Assembly (NCBI GenBank): GCA_040905705.1
Contig: JBBDQZ010000057.1
Coordinates: 23,312 to 87,311 of the forward strand
Direction of reading: 5' to 3'
Length of the DNA stretch: 64,000 nucleotides
Source of the DNA: JBBDQZ01 sp040905705
GTDB taxonomy: Bacteria; Bacteroidota; Rhodothermia; Balneolales; Natronogracilivirgulaceae
Below are positions 1 to 7,961 of the stretch, in pieces. The position numbers and the translations under genes were made by a program. Each line of letters begins with the position of its first letter. Within the stretch, counting starts at the first letter, position 1. The notes beneath the pieces are model-generated. The model had not been told where the DNA came from. It worked only from the letters and a program-made list of their open reading frames with translations, and ran no database searches.

Positions 1-1
1 G

Positions 2-553
2 TCACGTCCGTGGCTCCTCCTCTTTTGTGACGACAAGGATCGCCTCCCTGCCGTCCTGTTCTTTGGTTTCCACCCGAATCTCTTCGTTGAGGTGCGTCGG
101 AACATATACACCAACATAGTCTGCCGTAACCGGAAGTTCACGGTGGCCGCGATCGACCATGCAACAAAATCGAACACTTGCCGGCCGTCCGAAGCTCATC
201 AGCGCATCCATCGCTGAGCGCACCGTTCGCCCGGTGTACAGAACATCATCGACCAGGATCAGGTCCTTCTCAAACAGATCGAACGGAATGTCGGTCACCT
301 GTACAGAAGGCATTTTCATTTTGGTACGGAAATCATCGCGATAAAACGTGGTATCCAGTACTCCCAGAGGCAGATCAACCGAAAAAAAACTTTTAATATA
401 ACCATGAACCCGCCGGGCAATATCCACGCCCCGTGTCTGCATACCAATTATCGCCAGGGAATCCAGATTGTCAAAAGGCTCGACAAACTGATGCGCTAAC
501 CGCATATAGGTGCGGTCGAGATCTTCTCCGCTAAGTAAGGTTTGTGCCTTCAA
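2..553 (-). CDS. pyrR: PyrR, pyr operon regulator / uracil phosphoribosyltransferase
   Basis: A 183-residue phosphoribosyltransferase-fold protein. The PRPP-binding loop VDDVLYTGRT lies at residues 101-110, and the spacing and C-terminal VGVYVPTHLNEEIRV stretch fit PyrR. Family members bind pyr mRNA in response to UMP and also make UMP from uracil and PRPP in the cytoplasm. The stop codon lies at the very left edge, so the gene is complete. The start is a TTG (551-553); the frame stays open a little upstream, but the residues after this TTG match the usual PyrR beginning. No clear Shine-Dalgarno site precedes it. The pyr genes it would control are not in this window. Confidence 0.93.
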   Translation of the reverse strand: MKAQTLLSGEDLDRTYMRLAHQFVEPFDNLDSLAIIGMQTRGVDIARRVHGYIKSFFSVDLPLGVLDTTFYRDDFRTKMKMPSVQVTDIPFDLFEKDLILVDDVLYTGRTVRSAMDALMSFGRPASVRFCCMVDRGHRELPVTADYVGVYVPTHLNEEIRVETKEQDGREAILVVTKEEEPRT

Positions 554-840
554 ATCGGTTTTTAGCTGCTCTGATAAACCGGGCAGGCCGCCCGGCCGGT
601 TGCCCTAAATTACCACTCGCCGAGCTCTTTGACAACCGGTTCATGCATTGAATTTCAGAAAACCGCTGGACAGGCCCTTATAGCCACCTTTATTGACCCC
701 TGTTTTATGCGTCGAAATGAACTGAAATTTGGCACTCCCCGGTATGGTATGTATCGATAAACTTCTTAAATTATGAGCCCTTTTACCGGTCCTGTTCAAC
801 CCGGCCGGAATATTATTCAACAATTAATAGGTTCAGGTCC

Positions 841-2049
841 ATGAATATCCACGAATACCAGGCCAAAAAATTACTAAGTGAATACAATGTGGCGGTCCCG
901 GAAGGCATTGCTGCATTCAGTGTTGAAGAGGCTGTACGGGCAGCAGAAAAATTGAAAGAAAAAGGAGCCACTTTGTTTGTTGTGAAGGCGCAAATCCATG
1001 CAGGCGGACGTGGCAAGGGCCGAACCAGGCAATCCGGTGCCAAAGGCGTAATCCTTGCACAAACCGTGGAAGAAGTGAAGCAGGCGGCTGAATCGCTACT
1101 CGGTGACACCCTGGTAACTATCCAGACCGGTAAGGCCGGGAAAAAAGTGGAACGACTTTATATCACGGACGGTGTTGAAATTAAAAAAGAGTTCTATGTA
1201 GGGATCACCCTGGATCGAAAACGTAACCAGAATGTGATCATGGCTTCAACCGAAGGCGGGGTTGAAATCGAAAAGGTAGCGGAAGAGACCCCTGAAAAAA
1301 TTATTAAAGAGTGGATTGAACCGGGATTACCCTTGCTGAGCAATCAGGCCCGGCGCCTGGCCTTTGCACTTGGTTTGTCCGGCGATCCCTTCAAGAAAGC
1401 GGTCAGATTCATTTCGGCGCTCTACCGGGCTTTCGAGGCTACCGACGCCTCCATCGTGGAGATCAACCCACTGGCCCTTACCGGTGATGACGATATTATT
1501 GCCCTGGATGCCAAAATCAATTTCGACGACAACGCCCTCTTCCGGCAACCGGTGATTTCCGAACTCCGTGATGAATCCGAAGAGGATCCGCTCGAGCTGG
1601 AAGCAGGTAAATCCAATTTGAATTACATCAAGCTGGATGGTAATGTCGGATGCATGGTAAACGGAGCCGGGTTGGCTATGGCAACCATGGACATCATCAA
1701 GCTTGCCGGCGGTGAGCCGTCCAACTTTCTGGATGTCGGCGGTGGTGCCAATGTGGATACCGTGCGCAACGGTTTCCGGATCATTCTGAGAGACCCGAGC
1801 GTTGAAGCCATCCTGATCAATATATTCGGAGGTATAGTTCGTTGCGACCGGGTAGCCAATGGCATCATTGAAGCGGTCAAAGACCCGGAGATCACTCAAA
1901 AGCTTCAAAATGTCCCCATTATTGTTCGACTGCAGGGTACCAATGCGGAAGAAGCCAAACAGCTTATCGACCAGAGCGGATTGAATGTTATTTCTGCCGT
2001 ATTGTTAAAAGAGGCGGCCGAAGAGGTGACAAAAGCGATTGGCGCGTAA
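841..2049 (+). CDS. sucC: Succinyl-CoA synthetase (ADP-forming) beta subunit
   Basis: A 402-residue protein starting MNIHEYQAKKLL, the standard SucC opening. An N-terminal ATP-grasp domain carries the glycine-rich GGRGKGR stretch near residues 53-59. The C-terminal CoA-ligase domain has NIFGGIVRCD near residue 325. SucC pairs with SucD to interconvert succinyl-CoA and succinate in the TCA cycle, coupled to nucleotide phosphorylation. sucD is not next to it here. The gene stands alone in its orientation, after a 287-bp gap, and converges on bshA 51 bp further on. Confidence 0.97.
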   Translation: MNIHEYQAKKLLSEYNVAVPEGIAAFSVEEAVRAAEKLKEKGATLFVVKAQIHAGGRGKGRTRQSGAKGVILAQTVEEVKQAAESLLGDTLVTIQTGKAGKKVERLYITDGVEIKKEFYVGITLDRKRNQNVIMASTEGGVEIEKVAEETPEKIIKEWIEPGLPLLSNQARRLAFALGLSGDPFKKAVRFISALYRAFEATDASIVEINPLALTGDDDIIALDAKINFDDNALFRQPVISELRDESEEDPLELEAGKSNLNYIKLDGNVGCMVNGAGLAMATMDIIKLAGGEPSNFLDVGGGANVDTVRNGFRIILRDPSVEAILINIFGGIVRCDRVANGIIEAVKDPEITQKLQNVPIIVRLQGTNAEEAKQLIDQSGLNVISAVLLKEAAEEVTKAIGA

Positions 2050-2100
2050 AACCCGTTTTCTCATTTCAACGTGCATTCGCAGGACGCTGATTGCAGGGCC

Positions 2101-3228
2101 TCATCTGTTCAATACTTTGAGATAGTAGGATTCATATAAATCAATCACGCGGTTTTGGTCAAACACCCTGGCTCGTTTTCTGGCATTTTTTGCAAGTTTT
2201 TTGTGAAGTTTGTCATCTGACAATATGGATATCGCATAGTCCCCCATAGCATCGGTATCACCCAGTTCACACAAATAGCCGGTCTCACCATGGATATTTA
2301 ATTCAGGAAGCCCTCCTATATTTGAACTGATCACCGGGACACTGCAGCTCATGGCCTCAAGTGCCGCCAATCCGAACGTCTCGGATCCGGAAGGGATTAA
2401 AAACAGATCCGCAATGGAAAGTATATCCTCTACTTTCTCCTGTTTCCCGAGAAAACGAACTTCGTTACAAATATTCAATTCGCGACATTTCGCTTCCACC
2501 TTGGGCCGGTCGGGGCCGTCACCCAGCAACAACAGATGAGCCTTGATACCACTTTGCAGCACTTTGTAAAAAATATCGACGGTATCACTTACACGTTTGA
2601 CTTCCCGAAAATTACTGACATGAACCAACACCTTTTCACCGTCGGGACAGATCGCTTTTTTGAAATGACTTTTTTCTGTTTTCCGGAAACGTTGCAAGTC
2701 AATAAAGTTGGGAATCACTTCAATCTCATTATTAACATCAAACCGCTTATACGTTTCCTCTTTCAAATAATCGGAGACAGCCGTAACCCCGTCACTTTGA
2801 TTGATGGAAAAAGTAATCACCGGGGCATAACTCGGATCACTGCCAACAATAGTAATGTCGGTTCCATGCAGTGTCGTGACCACCGGAATATGTAACCCCT
2901 GCTCACCGAGGATCTTTTTAGCAAGCCATGCCGATGTAGCGTGCGGAATGGCGTAATGGACATGAATCAAATCAAGTTTTTGATACTTGATAATATCCAC
3001 GAGGTGGCCGGCCAGAGCCAGCACATAAGGCGGATATTCAAAAAGCGGATACGATGACATGGAAACTTCATGAAAAAAAATGTTTTCATGTAACACATCG
3101 AGACGCATGGGCCTGGCATAACTGATGAAATGAATACTATGCCCTCTCGAAGCCAGCACCTTCCCCAATTCCGTCGCCACAACACCACTACCACCATAGG
3201 TGGGGTAAAGCACAATACCAATCTTCAT
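2101..3228 (-). CDS. bshA: N-acetyl-alpha-D-glucosaminyl L-malate synthase BshA
   Basis: A GT4-family glycosyltransferase of about 375 residues that begins MKIGIVLYPTYGGSGVVATE, the diagnostic BshA opening. It transfers GlcNAc from UDP-GlcNAc to L-malate, the first step of bacillithiol synthesis in the cytoplasm. The C-terminal nucleotide-sugar site shows the E-x7-E motif in ETFGLAALEA, followed by PVISSNIGGLPE. I chose the ATG at 3226-3228; a TTG three codons upstream (3237) is open but adds only three residues. Its presence predicts bacillithiol as the low-molecular-weight thiol; bshB and bshC are not in the window. Confidence 0.95.
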   Translation of the reverse strand: MKIGIVLYPTYGGSGVVATELGKVLASRGHSIHFISYARPMRLDVLHENIFFHEVSMSSYPLFEYPPYVLALAGHLVDIIKYQKLDLIHVHYAIPHATSAWLAKKILGEQGLHIPVVTTLHGTDITIVGSDPSYAPVITFSINQSDGVTAVSDYLKEETYKRFDVNNEIEVIPNFIDLQRFRKTEKSHFKKAICPDGEKVLVHVSNFREVKRVSDTVDIFYKVLQSGIKAHLLLLGDGPDRPKVEAKCRELNICNEVRFLGKQEKVEDILSIADLFLIPSGSETFGLAALEAMSCSVPVISSNIGGLPELNIHGETGYLCELGDTDAMGDYAISILSDDKLHKKLAKNARKRARVFDQNRVIDLYESYYLKVLNR

Positions 3229-3442
3229 GATAATCAATAAGATTTAACCAAATAATTTCTGTTTCAAAAATACGCAATTTAAAATCAAGATAACCCTGCA
3301 TATGAAAATGCCGGAACCATCCGTTGCCGGAATAACGTATCTCTATCTGGAAGAGTTCAAACGATTCGTTGTATATTATGCAGGCTGGTGAAATATATTA
3401 CCATCCACATGCAAAAACTTGTACATCAATAAATCGATTGAT

Positions 3443-4201
3443 ATGGCAGGACATTCGAAATGGGCAACGATCAAACGAAAAAAAGCGGGTGTTGATGCCG
3501 CCCGATCCAAAGTATTCAGCCGGATTATCCGTGAACTAACGATTGCAGCTCGGGATGGCGGAGGCGATCCTGCAGGAAACCCAAGGTTGAGCCTTGCTAT
3601 TGAAAACGCAAAGTCCAACAATATGCCCAAGGACAACATCGAGCGGGCTATTAAAAAAGGAACCGGGGAACTGGGTGCCGGAGAAAGTTATGAAGAAGTG
3701 ATTTACGAAGGATACGGCCCCGGAGGAGTAGCTTATTATGTGGAAGCAACAACCGATAATCCTACCCGAACCGTCGGTGAGGTACGTCACGCTTTCACGC
3801 GTTTTGGCGGAAATCTTGGCACCCCCGGATCTGTTGCCTATCTGTTTGATCAAAAGGGCATCATTGCGGTTCCGGCGGAGGAAGTTGACAAGGAAGAACT
3901 GATGCTGGAGGCTATTGATGCCGGAGCGGAAGATATTAACGACGAAGATCCTGAATTGCTTGAGGTATCAACACGGCGGGAGGATTTGTTCTCCGTTCGG
4001 CAACATCTTGAGTCAAGCGGTTATGCCATACGCAGTGCCGAGCTTCAATGGATCCCGAAAACAGATGTCAAAGTCGATGAATCAACCGCATTGTCCAATT
4101 TCAAGTTGATGAATTTACTGGAAGAAAATGATGATGTGAGCAACGTATTCAACAACATAAAAATGGATGATGAAACCTTGTCTGTTGCTGAACAGCTTTA
4201 A
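3443..4201 (+). CDS. YebC/PmpR family protein
   Basis: A 252-residue YebC-family protein. The opening MAGHSKWATIKRKKAGVDAA is the family signature and sets the start at ATG 3443, even though the frame is open eight codons upstream to a TTG. The conserved GYGPGGVA and FTRFGGNLGTPGSVAYLF segments are present. Family members have been described as DNA-binding regulators and, for the YebC/TACO1 group, as factors that help ribosomes through difficult sequences; which role applies here cannot be told from sequence. The gene stands alone. The next gene, batC, is separated by about 200 bp that hold copies of a structured repeat. Confidence 0.93.
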   Translation: MAGHSKWATIKRKKAGVDAARSKVFSRIIRELTIAARDGGGDPAGNPRLSLAIENAKSNNMPKDNIERAIKKGTGELGAGESYEEVIYEGYGPGGVAYYVEATTDNPTRTVGEVRHAFTRFGGNLGTPGSVAYLFDQKGIIAVPAEEVDKEELMLEAIDAGAEDINDEDPELLEVSTRREDLFSVRQHLESSGYAIRSAELQWIPKTDVKVDESTALSNFKLMNLLEENDDVSNVFNNIKMDDETLSVAEQL

Positions 4202-4250
4202 CTTTTCAGGACTCCTCATCCGACTGGCTTATTCAACACTCTTTGATATA

Positions 4251-4318
4251 CAGGCGTTTGCTTCCATCATAGATATTCCATCTGTCATTGTGAATTAAAT
4301 GATTTTAAACAGATGAAA
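4251..4318 (+). repeat. Degenerate partial copy of the two-domain structured repeat
   Basis: Directly upstream of the full copy at 4319 is a second copy of its 3' domain. CATCTG (4279-4284) can pair with CAGATG (4310-4315), and the stretch from CAGATG onward matches the end of the full copy except that its own stem is CATGTG/CACATG. Its 5' half (ACAGGCG followed by a poor match to the core) has decayed. Confidence 0.6.
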
Positions 4319-4413
4319 CATCCATGGCCGATCTTTCGGACACACAAGCGCATGATTAAATACATGGATGCTCCATGTGACATTATTAATCAGAAATTTT
4401 AAACACATGAAAC
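4319..4413 (+). repeat. Structured dispersed repeat, copy 1 (leader of batC)
   Basis: Stem P1 is CATCCATG (4319-4326) with CATGGATG (4363-4370). Hairpin P2 is CCGA-tctt-TCGG (4328-4339). The conserved core CAAGCGCATGATTAAA follows P2. Stem P3 is CATGTG (4374-4379) with CACATG (4404-4409), and its 3' arm contains the likely batC start codon at 4407. The element ends in the conserved AAAC. The same layout with different stem sequences recurs at 18360, 44067 and 58591, with weaker copies at 32708 and 56251. I do not recognise the family. Confidence 0.75.
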
Positions 4414-5129
4414 AGCTGCTGATTGCCATACTGGCATTTATAATAACCAGTTCGGATGCGGGAGACCGGGCAAGAGAAGCCAACCGTGCTTATGAATCCG
4501 GGGATTACTCCCAGGCCGAGATGATCTATCGCGAGATCCTGGAAACGCAACCGGAGAATCAACGTATTCTGTTTAATCTCGGAAACACCCTGGCAAGACA
4601 GGGAAAAACAGAGGAGTCTCTTGAAGTGTTTTACCGGTACCGGGAACTGGCTTCAGATCTTATGGAACAGGCTCCCGCTGAATATAATCTTGGCCATCTT
4701 TACGGGGAATCCGGTAATCTTGAAGAAGCTTTGCGCCATCTGCGTCGCTCACTTGACCTGAACCCCGATGATGAGGACGCAAAATTCAATTATGAATTAC
4801 TGAAACGCAGACAGATGCAATCTTCACCCGAGGATGACGAAGAAGAGCAAGAAGAGCAGGAGCAACCACCTTCACCGGACGGCCAGCCACCCCCGATCAA
4901 CAATAATCAGCAGGATACAGACAGCGATTCCTCTCCGGAGCAGGAACAGCCTGCTGAACCTCAACAACCCGAAGATAACACCGCCGGTGGCCAGCCGGAT
5001 GTTACAGAAGAGCAGATCGATCATGCCGAAGATATTATGAACGCACTGGAACAAATAGAAAAAGATCTCATCAAAGATTTTAAAAAACGACAACTGGATC
5101 CGGTCGACCCCAATGAGAAAGATTGGTAA
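4407..5129 (+). CDS. batC: BatC-like tetratricopeptide-repeat protein
   Basis: A 240-residue protein. An N-terminal hydrophobic signal (MKQLLIAILAFIITSSDAG) is followed by TPR-type repeats (about residues 20-135: AYESGDYSQAEMIYREIL, NLGNTLARQGKTEESLEVF, NLGHLYGESGNLEEALRHL) and then an acidic Glu/Gln/Pro-rich tail. Gene order with batD and batE identifies it as BatC, part of the Bat (Bacteroides aerotolerance) set of periplasm-facing proteins. I prefer ATG 4407 because it begins the signal peptide; ATG 4368 is in frame and would add 13 residues. The chosen ATG lies inside stem P3 of the structured repeat. batD begins 5 nt after the stop. Confidence 0.82.
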   Translation: MKQLLIAILAFIITSSDAGDRAREANRAYESGDYSQAEMIYREILETQPENQRILFNLGNTLARQGKTEESLEVFYRYRELASDLMEQAPAEYNLGHLYGESGNLEEALRHLRRSLDLNPDDEDAKFNYELLKRRQMQSSPEDDEEEQEEQEQPPSPDGQPPPINNNQQDTDSDSSPEQEQPAEPQQPEDNTAGGQPDVTEEQIDHAEDIMNALEQIEKDLIKDFKKRQLDPVDPNEKDW

Positions 5130-5134
5130 TCTGT

Positions 5135-6946
5135 ATGAAACAAGTTAAGACAATCCGCTTTGTCCAGCTTATTTCGCGTTGGTTGGCAATGGTCCCGGCA
5201 GCCATGATGTTGATCATACCAGGATTTGCGGAAGTGGCTTTTTCCAACGATATACAATTGTCGGCATCCGTTTCTTCCGGCAATGTTATAGTTGGGCAGA
5301 CGATTACCTTAAACGTAGAGATCAGAAGCAGCGAACCCTTGAATGTTTCACGGCCTGAGCTGCCTGAACTCGACGGAATGCAATATCTCTCGACCATTCC
5401 GCAAACAGCCACCAGCTATTCCCTGGTAAACGGTGTGGCACAGATGACTTATCGTTACAGTTATTCCATTGAAGCAAGCGACACGGGAGCCTATCTAATT
5501 CCAAGTGTCTATGTTGACATTGACGGTGAGGAATACCAAACCCAGCCGATAACCGTGGTCATCAATCCGGACAAAGAAGCGGATCAACAACGCGCGACAA
5601 CATCCACGGAAGAGCGACCATCAATATATCTGGAACTGGAACTGAGCGAGGAACGGCCGGTGAGAGGTCAACAGATTATCGCAGAAATTGTGCTATATTT
5701 TCACAATACCGTTGATGTAAATTCATTTCATGTCAGCCGGAGCTGGCAGACAGAGGGTTTTTGGCGGGAAGACCTGAGCCAAAGCCAAACCCGACGGCCG
5801 GATGCAGTTATCCTGGGAGGTGCCCCCTACCGCAGAGTCGTATTGTCACGATATGCCCTCTTCCCCACACGCAGCGGAGAACTCATGATACCCTCGTATG
5901 GCATTCAGGCAACCGTCCGGGACAGCAGGCGTGACCACGACCGTTTCAGCACCTTATTTGACGGGTTCAGGCGTCAAAGAGTGGTTAACCTGGAGTCGCC
6001 GCCACGCACTTTGCGGGTACTTACGCCTCCCTTACCCCCATCCGACGGACAGTTGATCAGTGCATTCGGACAATTTACTATTGAACGCAGCCTTAGTGAT
6101 GAACAAGTCAAGCTGGGTGAAGCCGTTGATGTCATCACCGAAATCAGTGGCACCGGTAATCTGGGACTCATCACACAACCTGTATATGACTACCCTGGAA
6201 GTTTCGACTCACACCGGCTTAGAGAGGTTCTCGATCGGGATGAAACCGCACCTGGCATGACCGGTTCCAAGCAGTTCCGGGACGTACTCATTGCCGGCCG
6301 TGCAGGGCGTTTCAATATACCGGAAAACACTATTTTGATATACAACGATGCCACCCGTCAATATGAAGAGCATGTGCTTCCGGAACTAAATCTGGAGGTT
6401 GTAAGAGATCCCAATGCTCGCGTTACGATGGCAGAGAATGATGCTTTCCGGTTAACTCCTATGCGTGGAACCGTCGTCTGGACACAGAGTTCCCGAACTC
6501 CTTTTTATTTGCTTTGGTGGTTCTGGTTTGCACTGGTCATTCCGCTGGCATTATTACTTGCAGGGTTTCGGTCGATCCGGTATCAGCAAAAACTTATCAC
6601 GGACGAGTATTTTTCCCGCTATGAACTGGCCCATCATCATGCCATGAGTATTCTTGAGGAGATTGACCCGCTTGATGATGCAAAAACCGTATACAGTTCC
6701 ATTTATAAAGTTATCAGCAATTTCATCACTGACCGGTTGAACCTTCCCTCAGCCGGCTTCACCGAAGCCGAACTGGTGCAAGAACTACGAAAACGGAACG
6801 TGGAAGATCCCCTGGTACACCGGATATATCGCATGCTGGAAAAAAGTGCAACCATACGCTATGCTCCGGATCCCGCTCCGGATAACAAAAGTGAGGACCT
6901 CGAAGAAACACGTAAGCTGATCAATGAATTGAAATTGCAATTATGA
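5135..6946 (+). CDS. batD: BatD-like membrane-anchored protein
   Basis: A protein of about 603 residues with an N-terminal signal sequence, a long beta-rich extracytoplasmic part (early segment IQLSASVSSGNVIVGQTITLNVEI, typical of BatD/BatD-like oxygen tolerance proteins) and one membrane helix near residues 455-478 (FYLLWWFWFALVIPLALLLAGF), leaving a helical cytoplasmic tail. I start it at ATG 5135; a TTG at 5123 overlaps the end of batC and is less likely. The exact function of BatD is unknown; the family is linked to envelope stress and aerotolerance. The stop TGA overlaps the batE start as ATGA, so the two are probably translationally coupled. Confidence 0.85.
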   Translation: MKQVKTIRFVQLISRWLAMVPAAMMLIIPGFAEVAFSNDIQLSASVSSGNVIVGQTITLNVEIRSSEPLNVSRPELPELDGMQYLSTIPQTATSYSLVNGVAQMTYRYSYSIEASDTGAYLIPSVYVDIDGEEYQTQPITVVINPDKEADQQRATTSTEERPSIYLELELSEERPVRGQQIIAEIVLYFHNTVDVNSFHVSRSWQTEGFWREDLSQSQTRRPDAVILGGAPYRRVVLSRYALFPTRSGELMIPSYGIQATVRDSRRDHDRFSTLFDGFRRQRVVNLESPPRTLRVLTPPLPPSDGQLISAFGQFTIERSLSDEQVKLGEAVDVITEISGTGNLGLITQPVYDYPGSFDSHRLREVLDRDETAPGMTGSKQFRDVLIAGRAGRFNIPENTILIYNDATRQYEEHVLPELNLEVVRDPNARVTMAENDAFRLTPMRGTVVWTQSSRTPFYLLWWFWFALVIPLALLLAGFRSIRYQQKLITDEYFSRYELAHHHAMSILEEIDPLDDAKTVYSSIYKVISNFITDRLNLPSAGFTEAELVQELRKRNVEDPLVHRIYRMLEKSATIRYAPDPAPDNKSEDLEETRKLINELKLQL

Positions 6947-7830
6947 ATCGATATCTCTGCTTGTTGCTCTCATGGTTCAGCATACCTCTTGCCACCCGAT
7001 ACCATTTACGACCTGCTGCTTTGTACGGCATCCGGTCGATACTGATCGGCATATCGGTACTTATGCTTGTTACTGCCGAATGTTTATCATACAATTTGCT
7101 GAATCCCGACCCCCAAACTCTATTTAACCGGGGAATCTATTTGATGGAGGAGCATAATTATATCGATGCCCTCAGTAATTTTCAATCCATCGAGAATCAG
7201 GGATATATTTCGGGACCTCTCTTCTATAATATGGGCCTCAGTTACACTTACCTTGATTCGCTGGGTAAGGCTTCTTTTTACTTTCAGAAAAGTACCGGGT
7301 TTCGAAGTTCCCGCAATCAGGCACAAAACGGGATGGCTTTCATCCATGAGCAAATGAGATCACGCGGAACTTATATCCCGTATCTCCCCTGGTATGCCCT
7401 GACTGACTGGTTTATTTTCCGGATTAATCACTTTTCCGGGATTGTATGGAGCCTGGTATTTTTAAACCTTGGCGTAGTCGTACTGCTTGCGGGATGGCTC
7501 TATCGGCCAAATCGCTGGGTGGCCATTGCCGGGGGAACAACTGTTGCTGCCGGGATATTTATATTGACTCTCAACGTGGGCCTTTTCCTGTGGTCACAAC
7601 AATATGAACAGGCGGTGGTGATAACCCGGCAGGCACCGCTTCATAACGAACCCGTATCGCACACCAGCGAAAGCAGTGTATCCGAGATCAATACCCCCAA
7701 TTTGGCTTATGAAGGGTATACCGTTACCTTAAACCGAAGCAGAAGTAAAAACCACTCCGGATGGGTGTTCATCCGGTTGCAAAATGGCGTTACCGGTTGG
7801 ATACGGGAATCGTCAGTTCGCATTTTATAA
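6943..7830 (+). CDS. batE: BatE-like TPR and SH3-domain membrane protein
   Basis: A 295-residue protein with an N-terminal membrane or signal segment, a TPR region (about residues 55-120, LFNRGIYLMEEHNYIDALSNF and YNMGLSYTYLDSLGKASFYF), two transmembrane helices (about 160-185 and 190-215) and a C-terminal SH3-like domain ending VFIRLQNGVTGWIRESSVRIL. This order (TPR, two helices, SH3) is that of BatE. The ATGA overlap with batD supports the start at 6943; an internal in-frame ATG near 7063 would remove a poorly conserved leader. No batA or batB (the von Willebrand domain partners) is next to this trio. Confidence 0.8.
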   Translation: MNRYLCLLLSWFSIPLATRYHLRPAALYGIRSILIGISVLMLVTAECLSYNLLNPDPQTLFNRGIYLMEEHNYIDALSNFQSIENQGYISGPLFYNMGLSYTYLDSLGKASFYFQKSTGFRSSRNQAQNGMAFIHEQMRSRGTYIPYLPWYALTDWFIFRINHFSGIVWSLVFLNLGVVVLLAGWLYRPNRWVAIAGGTTVAAGIFILTLNVGLFLWSQQYEQAVVITRQAPLHNEPVSHTSESSVSEINTPNLAYEGYTVTLNRSRSKNHSGWVFIRLQNGVTGWIRESSVRIL

Positions 7831-7961
7831 TGGCATGGCATGGACGCAAATCTTAACCATATCAAGGTTGTTTTTCCCCGGTTTGATCGATCTTCAACAC
7901 CGGAATGTATTCTTGCCGTGTTTATCCGTGGACTTTTACAATGACTAATAATTATTAGCTT

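Noticed and set aside
650..730. Inverted repeat AATTTCAG/CTGAAATT before sucC
   Set aside because: Eight pairs across 60 bp of AT-rich DNA can arise by chance and nothing else supports a function.
1327..1908. 193-codon frame on the minus strand inside sucC
   Set aside because: It lies wholly in antisense to a well-conserved gene and resembles no family; it results from codon bias.
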